Shown piece after piece: positions 1-6,165 of a stretch of 8,904 nucleotides of DNA (the first letter of the stretch is position 1; the number at the start of each line of letters is the position of its first letter). The notes below the pieces were generated by a model, which had not been told where the DNA came from, searched no databases, and saw nothing but the letters and a program-made list of their open reading frames with translations. Source of the stretch: a bacterium (GTDB lineage: Bacteria > Thermosulfidibacterota > Thermosulfidibacteria > Thermosulfidibacterales > JALWSI01); NCBI GenBank assembly GCA_027080315.1, contig JALWSI010000027.1, positions 1 to 8,904 of the forward strand. The letters are read 5' to 3'. The position numbers were made by a program, and so were the translations under genes.

Positions 1-1
1 G

Positions 2-166
2 TTATTGGACAGGACCAGGTTCAGGAGTAGAGAAGAGGCCAAGATAGCGGTGTTTGAGTTTATTGAAGGATGGTACAATCGTCGTAGAAGACATTCGAGG
101 CTTGAATATCTATCTCCCGTAGACTACGAGAGGAGATACTTGGATGGGCAGGTTGGTAAGCGCTAA
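2..166 (+). CDS. IS3-family transposase OrfB, C-terminal 54 residues (5' partial)
   Basis: The frame starting at base 2 is open to TAA at 164-166. It reads through the typical end of the IS3-family integrase-like (rve/DDE) domain: REEAKIAVFEFIEGWYNRRR, then RHSRLEYLSPVDYERRY. The WYN-RRRRHS-x-L-x-YLSP-x-x-(Y/F)E pattern is the well-known C-terminal signature of IS3/IS150-type OrfB. The protein catalyses cut-and-paste or copy-paste movement of its element. The last catalytic Glu normally lies just upstream of this segment and so falls outside the window. No start codon can be assigned. The stop codon directly abuts the terminal repeat, as is usual for this family. Recognition of the family is firm; subgroup is not determined. 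Confidence 0.88.
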   Translation, partial: LLDRTRFRSREEAKIAVFEFIEGWYNRRRRHSRLEYLSPVDYERRYLDGQVGKR

Positions 167-193
167 CCTCTCCACTAAACCGGGTCAACTCCA
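167..193 (+). repeat. Right terminal inverted repeat of the IS3-family element
   Basis: The bases just after the transposase stop read cctctccactaaa, then ccgggtcaactcca. Read on the other strand this begins TGGAGTTGACCC and continues into GGTTTAGTGGAGAGG, the form common at ends of IS3-family elements (5' TG tip, GTTTAGTGG core). The left repeat is outside the window, so pairing is not shown. Confidence 0.65.
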
Positions 194-461
194 TCTTTCC
201 GCCGTGGACGACCTCTTACGCCATCCCGATGACAAGCCAACCATCGGACTTTTACTTTGTAAAGGCAAGGACAGGATTGTTGTTGAATATGCCCTGCGCG
301 ACCTGCGTAAACCCATAGGTGTGGCCGACTGGGAGACCAAAATAGTGAAGTCTTTACCTAAGGAACTCAAGGGCAGCCTGCCTACCGTGGAAGAGATTGA
401 AGCGGAGCTTGAGGGGAAACTAAAGGAGAATCAGCCGAAAAAAATGAACGGAGATAGTTGA
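194..461 (+). pseudogene. DUF1016/YhcG-type PDDEXK nuclease, C-terminal remnant cut by the IS
   Basis: From about base 195 the frame reads LSAVDDLLRHPDDKPTIGLL, then LCKGKDRIVVEYALRD, KPIGVADW and a C-terminal LKGSLPTVEEIEAELE. This is the end of the YhcG C-terminal domain (PF06250 type). YhcG proteins are about 330-380 residues, with an N-terminal DUF1016 domain and a C-terminal PDDEXK-like nuclease domain; some have been linked to restriction, phage defence or recombination. Only about 88 residues remain, ending at TGA 459-461. The N-terminal domain and most of the catalytic core are missing because the IS end abuts the codon for the first conserved Leu. An ATG inside the IS (144) gives an open frame across the junction, but that product would be a chimera and is probably meaningless. 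I read it as a disrupted gene whose 5' half lies on the far side of the IS. Confidence 0.82.
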
Positions 462-678
462 TGTCCTTTGAGTCGCCCGAACGAGAACCAAAACCAAGTG
501 TGAGGGTTTAGCGCATATTTCAGTCAAAGCCCCCCACCGAGATGAAAGGCCAATGCTTTCCAACTGGAATAATGGTGAATACTCTGCCCAGTAACCACTG
601 GAGTATTTGGGCTTAAAGCGCCCTTCACCTTGATCATCTTCTCATTATGTGAAACAAGTTCATAACTCACCGTATGGT
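462..678. other. Gene-poor stretch between the YhcG remnant and the kinase tail
   Basis: No gene can be supported here. On the minus strand a short frame is open from about 690 down to a TGA at 524-526, reading in part VIDHTVSYELVSHNEKM and SSWKALAFHLGGGL. Beyond that TGA the same frame stays open further (LKYALNPHTWFWFSFGRLKG). It has no usable start or ribosome-binding site and I do not recognise the peptide. It may be the decayed end of a gene or of another mobile element. No terminator hairpin with a T-run is visible between the converging flanking genes. Confidence 0.4.
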
Positions 679-759
679 CTATGACGCAGTGCTATCCAAA
701 TCAAGAGGCAGATACACGTGAAAGACCGAGCCTTTGCCCTCTTCGCTTTCTACCAGAAT
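679..759 (-). pseudogene. Severed C-terminal tail of the histidine kinase (26 codons after the TAA)
   Basis: Directly after the TAA the same frame continues ILVESEEGKGSVFHVYLPLD and ends at TAG (679-681). The S-E-x-GKGS-x-F-x-x-YLP pattern is the standard final strand of a histidine kinase ATPase domain. It fits exactly onto the truncated gene without any frameshift. This means a single stop codon separates two parts of one ancestral gene. A TAT or TAC (Tyr) codon changed to TAA would explain it by one base change. A sequencing error remains possible. Confidence 0.8.
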
Positions 760-2433
760 TTAGCCGTGGTGCTCCTTCACTATGGCATAGACCATGGCCA
801 AACCCAGACCTGTACCTGATCCTTTTTCTTTAGTGGTGAAGAAGGGGTCAAATATGCGTGGCACCATCTCATCAGGAATCCCCGTCCCAGTATCTAACAC
901 GCTTAGATGAACGTACCCATCTGGCTCAACACTCTCTACCTTCACAATCTCTTGGGGCAAAAGATCTATGTTGGTTCTCACCTTTATCTCTCCACCTTCT
1001 GGCATGGCGTCTTTGGCATTCAAGACCAGATTGATAACCACCTGCTCAATGTCATTTGAATCCCCCTTAACCATGGGATTCTCCGCCAACAGCTCTGTCT
1101 TCAACACAATCCCAGAGGGAAGGTTTCGGCTCACGAGATCAAGGGCATCCCCAATGGTCTGGTTCAGGTCAAAGGAGCGAAGCTCCCTTCTCTTCTCCCC
1201 CTTTCTTGCAAACCTCAGCAGCTTCTTAACCAACTGAGCAGCAGATTCTGCAGATTTTTCTGCCTTTTCAAGCTTATCTCTAAGCTCTGGTTTAAGACTG
1301 GGGTCCATAAGGGCTACCTCTATGTATCCAAGGATCACCGAGAGCATGTTGTTGAAATCATGGGCCAGTCCCCCTGTTAAGACCACAACCGATTCCATCT
1401 TTTGAGACTGCAGCAGCCTCTTTTGGGTTCTCTTTTTTTCGGTTATATCTCTTACAAAGGCCTGAATCATGGTGATCTCTTCCATCTTCACGGCGCTGGC
1501 GCTTATCTCTAAGAACACCTTTCGCCCATCTCTTCTGTAAGTGGTCTCAAAGATGAGAGGCTCCCCGGCAATAAGCCTATTTATGCGCTCTCTCCAAAGG
1601 TCCTTATCCTTGCTTTGATCCAAAAGGTAGATGCTAAGGCTTGAGAGATCCTCTTTTGAAAAACCTAAAATCTCACAGGCCCTCTTGTTGGCGTCGGTTA
1701 TTGCCCCGGTCTCGTCCATGATGAGGATGCCGTCGTTGGCGTGCTCAAACATAGCCCTTAGCATCTTCTCTGACTTCTTGAGCTCTTTTGTGCGCTGCTC
1801 AACCAGCTGCTCAAGGCTGTCTGAGTACTCTTGCAGCTCCTTCTGCTTCTGGCGAAGATCGTATCTTAGGCTAAGCTCTCCTACCAGTCTCTTCTGGTCT
1901 AAGTACCTCCAAACCACGGATATTATGGAGATTGAAGAGAGAAAGAACAGGTTGTTTATGAATAAAGGCAGATCATCAATTTTCTGGGTTAGCAGTATTG
2001 GAACCAGATAAACAAGGAAAACCTCAACCACCACAACCAAGGCCACCCATAGTTCCACGGGCACCAGCCCAAGAACCACAATAACTACGAGTCCCAAACC
2101 TACATAGTAACCTGAGGAGTATCCCCCTAAATGAATAACCATAATCTCAATAGCAACGGCACACATGAAAGCACCCGCTACAGTAAGGGTGTACTGAATA
2201 GCCTGGTTTCTGGTGAATCTGTTGATAAGCCAAGCCAACAATAGAAGGGCAGAGATAGAAAGCCTTACCTTCAAAAAGAAGCTAAATAGCTCAGGTGTGG
2301 CAAACCAGTCTAATATGGATAGGAGAAGGAACAGAAAGATTCCCAAAGGTATGGATACCCCTATCCACAGCTTTAGCTGGTCTGTTAATTCATCCTTTAT
2401 GTAGGCCTCTTTGGACACACCCTCTCTAACCAT
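760..2433 (-). CDS. Orphan membrane PAS sensor histidine kinase, cut short by an in-frame TAA
   Basis: The 557-residue product would autophosphorylate on His and pass the phosphate to a response regulator, none of which is encoded nearby. Residues about 22-176 form roughly six membrane segments (a MASE-like sensor region with a [11 protein letters not shown] loop near 103-113). A coiled linker follows at 185-225, then a PAS domain at about 223-335. The HisKA motif GGLAHDFNN places the phospho-acceptor at His358. The ATPase domain has the N box ([11 protein letters not shown], 468-478), G1 (DTGTGIP, 514-520), F box (FDPFFTTK, 528-535) and G2 (GSGTGLGLA, 538-546). Translation stops at TAA (760-762) right after EHHG, where this family normally has Tyr or Trp followed by the last strand of the ATPase domain. 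The start is ATG at 2431-2433, with a G-rich GGGGTGG about six bases upstream. The protein may be inactive, or work poorly, without its last strand. Confidence 0.85.
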   Translation of the reverse strand: MVREGVSKEAYIKDELTDQLKLWIGVSIPLGIFLFLLLSILDWFATPELFSFFLKVRLSISALLLLAWLINRFTRNQAIQYTLTVAGAFMCAVAIEIMVIHLGGYSSGYYVGLGLVVIVVLGLVPVELWVALVVVVEVFLVYLVPILLTQKIDDLPLFINNLFFLSSISIISVVWRYLDQKRLVGELSLRYDLRQKQKELQEYSDSLEQLVEQRTKELKKSEKMLRAMFEHANDGILIMDETGAITDANKRACEILGFSKEDLSSLSIYLLDQSKDKDLWRERINRLIAGEPLIFETTYRRDGRKVFLEISASAVKMEEITMIQAFVRDITEKKRTQKRLLQSQKMESVVVLTGGLAHDFNNMLSVILGYIEVALMDPSLKPELRDKLEKAEKSAESAAQLVKKLLRFARKGEKRRELRSFDLNQTIGDALDLVSRNLPSGIVLKTELLAENPMVKGDSNDIEQVVINLVLNAKDAMPEGGEIKVRTNIDLLPQEIVKVESVEPDGYVHLSVLDTGTGIPDEMVPRIFDPFFTTKEKGSGTGLGLAMVYAIVKEHHG

Positions 2434-2624
2434 CCCTCACCACCCCAAAAATTATGAGCCCTGCTGGTACCAGCGAGAAGACACACCGTCAATAAGGGCC
2501 TTCTGCTTGCTGTTGGATAGTGTCTCCTCAGAGGTTGCTGTTGCAAAAGACTCCTGATTTAGCTGCTCTTCCTCATGCCCCAGAAAGCTGGAAGAGAATG
2601 ATTTGCCTTAATCTTAGGAAGAGG
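2434..2624. other. Non-coding or decayed stretch between the kinase start and tRNA-Leu
   Basis: There is no supported gene here. The minus strand has a short open frame from about 2605 to TAA at 2452-2454 whose end reads NSKQKALIDGVSSRWYQQGS. It looks protein-like but lacks an ATG, GTG or TTG start and I do not recognise it. It lies just downstream of the tRNA-Leu 3' end, a common integration point, so it could be the remnant of a former insertion; this is only an inference. The stretch must also hold the kinase promoter, but I cannot pick one with confidence. Confidence 0.35.
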
Positions 2625-2711
2625 TGGTGCCGGAGGCGGGAGTCGAACCCGCACGGGCACAGGCCCGGGGGATTTTGAGTCCCCTGCGTCTACCAGTTCC
2701 ACCACTCCGGC
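2625..2711 (-). tRNA. tRNA-Leu, anticodon CAA
   Basis: The minus strand folds as a class II tRNA of 87 nt. The acceptor stem GCCGGAG pairs with CTCCGGC, followed by discriminator A and an encoded CCA (2625-2627). The D arm contains AACTGGTAGAC. The anticodon stem GGGGA/TCCCC encloses the loop CTCAAAA, giving anticodon CAA, which reads UUG. The long variable arm CGGGC-CTGT-GCCCG is typical of Leu, and the T arm is GCGGGTTCGACTCCCGC. All stems pair well, so the gene looks functional. Confidence 0.96.
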
Positions 2712-2726
2712 ACAAAACGCAAACCC

Positions 2727-2755
2727 TACATAGAGACCACGCAAAAAAGTGTCAA
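2727..2755 (-). promoter_or_regulatory. Predicted sigma-70 promoter of tRNA-Leu
   Basis: On the minus strand a perfect TTGACA (2755-2750) is followed after exactly 17 bases by TATGTA (2732-2727). Transcription would start near 2720, about ten bases before the tRNA. The -35 box overlaps the nfo stop codon (TGA at 2754-2752). The -10 box matches the consensus at only three positions, so confidence rests on the -35 box, the spacing and the position. Confidence 0.6.
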
Positions 2756-3606
2756 GTAGAAACTTCAGCCCTAAGTCTAAGAACTGTCTCCATGTTCTTC
2801 CTGTCAAGTTCTCCACTGCCGGGGGTCTCCATTATGGCAGGAAGCCTTTGAAGAGCAGGGTGCCCGATGATGTTCCTGAAGGCTTCTAAGCCCATCTCAC
2901 CCTCTCCAATGTGCCAGTGTCTGTCCACCCTTGAACCAAAAGGGGTTTTTGAGTCGTTGAGATGAATCACTTTGAGCATCTCAAGACCCAGCAGGGCGTC
3001 AAACCTCTCCAAGGTGTGGTTTAACCCCTCTTCTGTGTGTATGGGCATGCCCGATTCAAAGGCGTGGGCGGTATCAATACATATGCCCACTCTACTCCCA
3101 TCTTTGACCCCACCCACGATCTCGGCAAGCTCTTCAAGACTTGTCCCCACTTCACTACCCTGTCCTGCAGTGTTTTCAAGAAGAAGCATCACCCCTGAGC
3201 CTTCTTGGGCAGTCCTCTCTAAGGCAGTGTTCAGGGCATTAACCACCCTTCGTATCCCCTCTTCAGGAGAGGCGTCCTTTCTCTTGCCAAGATGGGTCAC
3301 TAAGTAGGGGACATCCAAGAACTGACACCGTTGTATCTCTTCTACCAAAGCCTCAATAGACCTGAAGTACATTGCCTCATCGGGGGATGCCAAATTTGGC
3401 AGATAGGGCATGTGAACAACCACAGGAGCTATGCCCTTTGCCTCGGCTTTAGCGGTAAACCCTTTAAGGCTCTCATCAAGGGGTTTGGCCCTCCATCCCC
3501 GAGGGTTTCGGGAGAATATCTGCATGGTCTCGCAACTAAGCTTAACCCCCTCCTCAATGGCCCCTTCCAACCCCTTCCCAATGGAGAAGTGGAACCCAAA
3601 CCTCAA
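2752..3606 (-). CDS. nfo: Endonuclease IV (AP endonuclease)
   Basis: This enzyme cuts the DNA backbone 5' to abasic sites and removes 3' blocking groups during base excision repair in the cytoplasm. The 284-residue length is normal for the family (about 280). All nine metal ligands of the tri-zinc TIM barrel are visible: His65 (HMPYL), His105 (THLG), Glu144 (LLENTAG), Asp178 and His181 (CIDTAHAF), His215 (HLNDSK), Asp228 and His230 (VDRHWHIG), and Glu260 (METPG). The start is TTG at 3604-3606, giving MRFGFHFSIGKG, which matches the family N-terminus. It lies one base after the TGA of the upstream cyclase gene, with AGGGAGA in the end of that gene as ribosome-binding site, so its translation is probably coupled to the cyclase. 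tRNA-Leu lies just downstream on the same strand. Confidence 0.96.
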   Translation of the reverse strand: MRFGFHFSIGKGLEGAIEEGVKLSCETMQIFSRNPRGWRAKPLDESLKGFTAKAEAKGIAPVVVHMPYLPNLASPDEAMYFRSIEALVEEIQRCQFLDVPYLVTHLGKRKDASPEEGIRRVVNALNTALERTAQEGSGVMLLLENTAGQGSEVGTSLEELAEIVGGVKDGSRVGICIDTAHAFESGMPIHTEEGLNHTLERFDALLGLEMLKVIHLNDSKTPFGSRVDRHWHIGEGEMGLEAFRNIIGHPALQRLPAIMETPGSGELDRKNMETVLRLRAEVST

Positions 3607-3607
3607 T

Positions 3608-4969
3608 TCACTCTCCCTTTTTCAACAGGTGGGTCCTGTTGCGGCCAGACTCTTTGGAGATGTATAGGGCCTTGTCTGCCCTTGCCAGCAACTCTTCCAC
3701 GGTGTCGTCTGGAGCCGCCTGAGTCACCCCTGCGCTGAAGGTGACGGGAAGTCTCGTGCCCTTCAGCATGAACTTGTGGTTCTCTACGGTCTCCCTAACC
3801 TTCTCCACCGCCTCAAAGGCCTGTTCTCCAGTTGTATCGGGATATACTATGCAGAACTCCTCCCCTCCATACCTGGCCACTATATCAACCTTGCGAGACC
3901 TGCTTCTAAGTATCTTCGCCAAAGAGGCAAGCACCTTATCTCCCACCACATGGCCATAGGTGTCGTTTATGTTCTTGAAGTGATCCACGTCTATTATTGC
4001 CACAGAGAAGATGGAGCCGTACCTGAAGGACCGCTCAAGTTCCCTATTCAGCTCTGCATCCAAGGCCCTTCTATTAAGGAGTCCCGTGAGCTCGTCCACG
4101 CTGGAGATCTCTCGGTAGAACTCAAGCTCCTTCTTCATCTCGTTCAGCTTTGCCACTGAGTTGTTGAGCTCTTTCTTTGCGTTGGCCAGCTCTTGCTTCA
4201 TGCTCTCAATGGTCTTCCTCATGCCTTTTGAGAGCACAACCAAGCTTTTCACCATGTCCTCCAGGTTCTCCAGCTGGATGGTGTCTTCCAGCTCCTGGAG
4301 GTGAAGGTCCATCTCTTTTGAAAACTTACTCTCTCCACTATCAAGTGACTTTATCCCCTCCGCCACCAAAGAGAGGATCTGTTTGATTGATTCGTTCAGC
4401 TTCTTGCGCTCAATGGCCTCTAAGCGCTTTCGGTCTCGCGCTATGTTCTCAACCCTGCGCAGGATGTTCTGTTCGTACAGGGCCAGCTCGTCCTCTTTTA
4501 TCCGTTTTATGGTGAGATCTATCACGTCGTTGATGTCTTCTATGTCTTTGTCCAGCTTGAGGTTCTCAAGCACCCTCACCACAGAGTCTTTAAGAAGGTT
4601 CAAGGTGTTCACGTCCAAGCACTTCAGGTTCTCGTGGGCCTGGGTGACCAGTTCGTTTATTCTCTCTAAGGCCTCGTCAAGGGTGCGGGGAGTGGGCATC
4701 TCAAGAGGGTCAACCCCCACCACCTCGCATAGATGATCCAGCAGGGTAGATAAGTCTTTTGATATCTCGCTGCTCTCAACCTCAGGAGAGAGCTCAAGCA
4801 GAAGAGCAAACTCGTCCCTTATCAGCTTGAGATCCTGGGGCTCTTGAGCACCCTTTATCATCTCTCTCAAATAGCTACACTTCTCCTCCTCTAAACCGAG
4901 TCTCACCCGTAATAAGGCAAGAAGAGACAAGAGGAGCTCTCTACACTCCTCCATCCTCGTATTCTCCAC
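3608..4969 (-). CDS. Diguanylate cyclase (GGDEF) with a long helical N-terminal region
   Basis: The C-terminal GGDEF domain (about residues 285-450) condenses two GTP into c-di-GMP. Seen here are IDVDHFKNINDTYGH with the metal-binding Asp near 327, and the active-site motif RYGGEEF with GGEEF at 368-372. An RxxD inhibition site (RKVD, 359-362) sits exactly five residues before it, so product feedback is likely. The first 280 residues are rich in Leu, Glu and Lys and look all-helical, ending in a coiled coil (about 250-287) that leads into the cyclase. No membrane segment or known sensor domain is recognisable. I chose GTG at 4967-4969 because GGAGG (4982-4978) lies eight bases upstream. The GTG at 4976-4978 would add three residues but overlaps that ribosome-binding site. 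nfo follows after one base. The gene is divergent from the flagellar/PilZ operon. Confidence 0.93.
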   Translation of the reverse strand: MENTRMEECRELLLSLLALLRVRLGLEEEKCSYLREMIKGAQEPQDLKLIRDEFALLLELSPEVESSEISKDLSTLLDHLCEVVGVDPLEMPTPRTLDEALERINELVTQAHENLKCLDVNTLNLLKDSVVRVLENLKLDKDIEDINDVIDLTIKRIKEDELALYEQNILRRVENIARDRKRLEAIERKKLNESIKQILSLVAEGIKSLDSGESKFSKEMDLHLQELEDTIQLENLEDMVKSLVVLSKGMRKTIESMKQELANAKKELNNSVAKLNEMKKELEFYREISSVDELTGLLNRRALDAELNRELERSFRYGSIFSVAIIDVDHFKNINDTYGHVVGDKVLASLAKILRSRSRKVDIVARYGGEEFCIVYPDTTGEQAFEAVEKVRETVENHKFMLKGTRLPVTFSAGVTQAAPDDTVEELLARADKALYISKESGRNRTHLLKKGE

Positions 4970-5003
4970 TTCCTTCACCTCCCATATCAGAGCTCACAAC
5001 CTT

Positions 5004-5031
5004 TTGACCTTTCACTCTATGGGAATATATA
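5004..5031 (+). promoter_or_regulatory. Predicted sigma-70 promoter of the FliT-like/PilZ/his operon
   Basis: TTGACC (5004-5009) and TATATA (5026-5031) are 16 bases apart and would start transcription near 5038-5040, shortly before the ATG at 5057. The AT-rich block 5024-5031 is nearly symmetric and also offers TATATT on the minus strand for the divergent cyclase gene. The minus strand has only a poor -35 (TTTATC, 5052-5047). A sigma-28 or sigma-54 flagellar promoter is not apparent. Confidence 0.45.
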
Positions 5032-5056
5032 CCAAATATAGGAGAGGATAAAGGTT

Positions 5057-5377
5057 ATGGCCAAAGAGGATGAGAGGATAAGTGTTCTGGTAGAGAGCTT
5101 AGAGTCGGTGAGCCTATTGCTAAGGCAGGAGGTTGAGAAAGAGAATGGTGTGGACTGGGATAAGGTCAAAAGATACATGGAGAAGCGAGAAGAACTGGTC
5201 TTAGCCATAGGAAGATTGAAGAGTGTGCCTCCTAAGGAGCAAAAGAGGATTGAGAGGCTGGTTAAAGAGGACAAGAGGACGATAGAAAAATTAGAGGAGA
5301 TGAGGGACAAGGTGGCTGCCCAGATGAGGCGGATAGGAAACCAAGGGGCAGGCAGGGTGTTGGACACAAGGGGGTGA
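5057..5377 (+). CDS. FliT/FlgN-like small flagellar chaperone (tentative)
   Basis: The 106-residue protein is almost entirely charged and helical, with no signal peptide or membrane segment. It has the look of FliT/FlgN-type export chaperones. There is a helix with D-x-D/K-x-x-x-x-x-x-x-REELV (residues 33-50), a short Pro-containing turn (SVPPKE, 56-61), then a helix running KEDKRTIEKLEEMRDKVAAQ (70-89). A FliT-style tail of basic residues and Gly follows. Such proteins hold filament-cap or hook-filament subunits before export. The ATG at 5057 is preceded by an AGGATAAAGG segment. It is the first gene of a plus-strand run, and the stop at 5375-5377 lies three bases before the next start. Its neighbours (PilZ, DUF2802) are often found at the end of flagellar loci, which supports the call. 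The sequence is short and divergent, so a different coiled-coil protein is possible. Confidence 0.6.
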   Translation: MAKEDERISVLVESLESVSLLLRQEVEKENGVDWDKVKRYMEKREELVLAIGRLKSVPPKEQKRIERLVKEDKRTIEKLEEMRDKVAAQMRRIGNQGAGRVLDTRG

Positions 5378-5380
5378 AAC

Positions 5381-5584
5381 GTGTACTCTCGTAGCACTAT
5401 GCACCTTCTGTTGAAGTCCAGCTTTCTCTACAACGATCTGCCCTATTTGAACCGACCAGTCACCAGAGAGCTGGACCAGCACACGGTGGTTGAGAGAAGG
5501 GAGCGGGAGAGGGAGCGAACCCAAGAGAGCAATGAGGGCAGGGAGGCAGAGCCATGGAGAAGAGGGCTGGATGTAAAAGCGTGA
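5381..5584 (+). CDS. Small basic/charged protein of unknown function
   Basis: I do not recognise this 67-residue product. The N-terminal half is moderately hydrophobic and aromatic (SSFLYNDLPYLNRP, 13-26). The second half is strongly charged, with a run of Arg/Glu (VVERRERERERTQ, 36-48). The GTG at 5381 has AAGGGGG a few bases upstream and starts three bases after the preceding stop; an ATG at 5399 is the alternative start. The frame overlaps the next gene by 31 bases. Its fit in a tight operon and the lack of another gene in the 176-base gap favour a real protein. The low-complexity composition and lack of a family keep confidence moderate. A role linked to flagella would be only guilt by association. 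Confidence 0.5.
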   Translation: MYSRSTMHLLLKSSFLYNDLPYLNRPVTRELDQHTVVERRERERERTQESNEGREAEPWRRGLDVKA

Positions 5585-6165
5585 AAGAGGGAGATAAAGG
5601 CCGCACCTTTGCGCGCACCAAGGTGCGAGTACCTTTCAAGGCAAGGTTTTTGAACCCAGACGACATAGAGAGAGAGATAGAACTCATCTGTTCAGGGCTG
5701 GGGAGAGGAGACGCCGAGTTTAAAGAGGTCAAGAACATTCGCAGGGTGCTCAAAGAGAGATACAAGCTCCAGACAACCAGGGAAGAGAGCATGTTCATAA
5801 TAGACATGCTCACCGCCATCTGGATGAGGCTTGACAGAATTGAGAAGCACCTTGGAACTGTGCCTCCTATTAAATGCGATTTTGAGGGAGCCACCCACGA
5901 CATAAGCGGAAGCGGATTCTCTTTTTACAACCCTGAGAGCATAGAGGAAGACACCCTTTTCTATGTGTTTCTTGAGATTCCCCTATTCCCTAAGAACGGC
6001 ATAGAGGCCGTGGCAAGGATCACGAGAAGCACAAAAGAGGATGAACGCTGGCTTATTGGAGCATCCTTTGATTTCATCAGAGAGGACGACAGGGAGGATC
6101 TGATAAAGTTCACCTTTATGAAGGCAAGGGAAATCCTCGCCCGAGGGGGGAAGGATTCACATTGA
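5554..6165 (+). CDS. PilZ-domain c-di-GMP-binding protein with a helical insertion
   Basis: The 203-residue protein carries both halves of the PilZ ligand site: RTKVR (RxxxR, 21-25) and DISGSG (DxSxxG, 116-121). These are followed by beta-strand-like segments (FYVFLEIPLF, EAVARITRS, WLIGASFDFI) and a final helix. PilZ proteins bind c-di-GMP and alter motility, secretion or polysaccharide synthesis. In standard PilZ domains the two motifs lie about 20-30 residues apart. Here about 90 residues separate them, filled with helical sequence (35-103), as in PilZ proteins that oligomerise through a long inserted helix. The ATG at 5554 has GGGAGG seven bases upstream. The start overlaps the preceding small gene, and the TGA overlaps the TTG of the next gene. 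The diguanylate cyclase transcribed in the opposite direction is a natural ligand source. There is no membrane segment. Confidence 0.85.
   Translation: MEKRAGCKSVKEGDKGRTFARTKVRVPFKARFLNPDDIEREIELICSGLGRGDAEFKEVKNIRRVLKERYKLQTTREESMFIIDMLTAIWMRLDRIEKHLGTVPPIKCDFEGATHDISGSGFSFYNPESIEEDTLFYVFLEIPLFPKNGIEAVARITRSTKEDERWLIGASFDFIREDDREDLIKFTFMKAREILARGGKDSH

Larger units (their letters stand above)
1..193 (+). mobile_element. 3' end of an IS3-family insertion sequence (left part outside window)
   Basis: The block holds the tail of an IS3-type transposase (stop at 164-166) followed at once by a sequence that looks like the IS right terminal repeat, ending in CA at 192-193. The next base belongs to a different gene, a DUF1016/YhcG-type reading frame that begins mid-domain, so 193/194 is the likely insertion junction. 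The left end, the frameshift region and the DDE catalytic residues lie upstream of the window, so completeness, activity and target-site duplication cannot be judged. The exact end could be off by a few bases. Confidence 0.8.

Noticed and set aside
144-193. ATG at 144 as the start of an intact 105-residue gene
   Set aside because: The first 16 codons lie in the IS transposase end and terminal repeat; YhcG homology begins only after 193.
760-762. Stop codon recoding (selenocysteine or pyrrolysine) in the kinase
   Set aside because: The codon is TAA, not TGA or TAG, and the position normally holds Tyr or Trp.
2570-2624. Inverted repeat CTCTTCC...GGAAGAG after tRNA-Leu as terminator
   Set aside because: The loop is long, the stem is GC-poor and no T-run follows.
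2559-2816. Minus-strand open frame of 85 codons across the tRNA-Leu
   Set aside because: It translates the tRNA (VVELVDAGDSKSPGPVPV is a well-known artefact of tRNA-Leu) and overlaps nfo.
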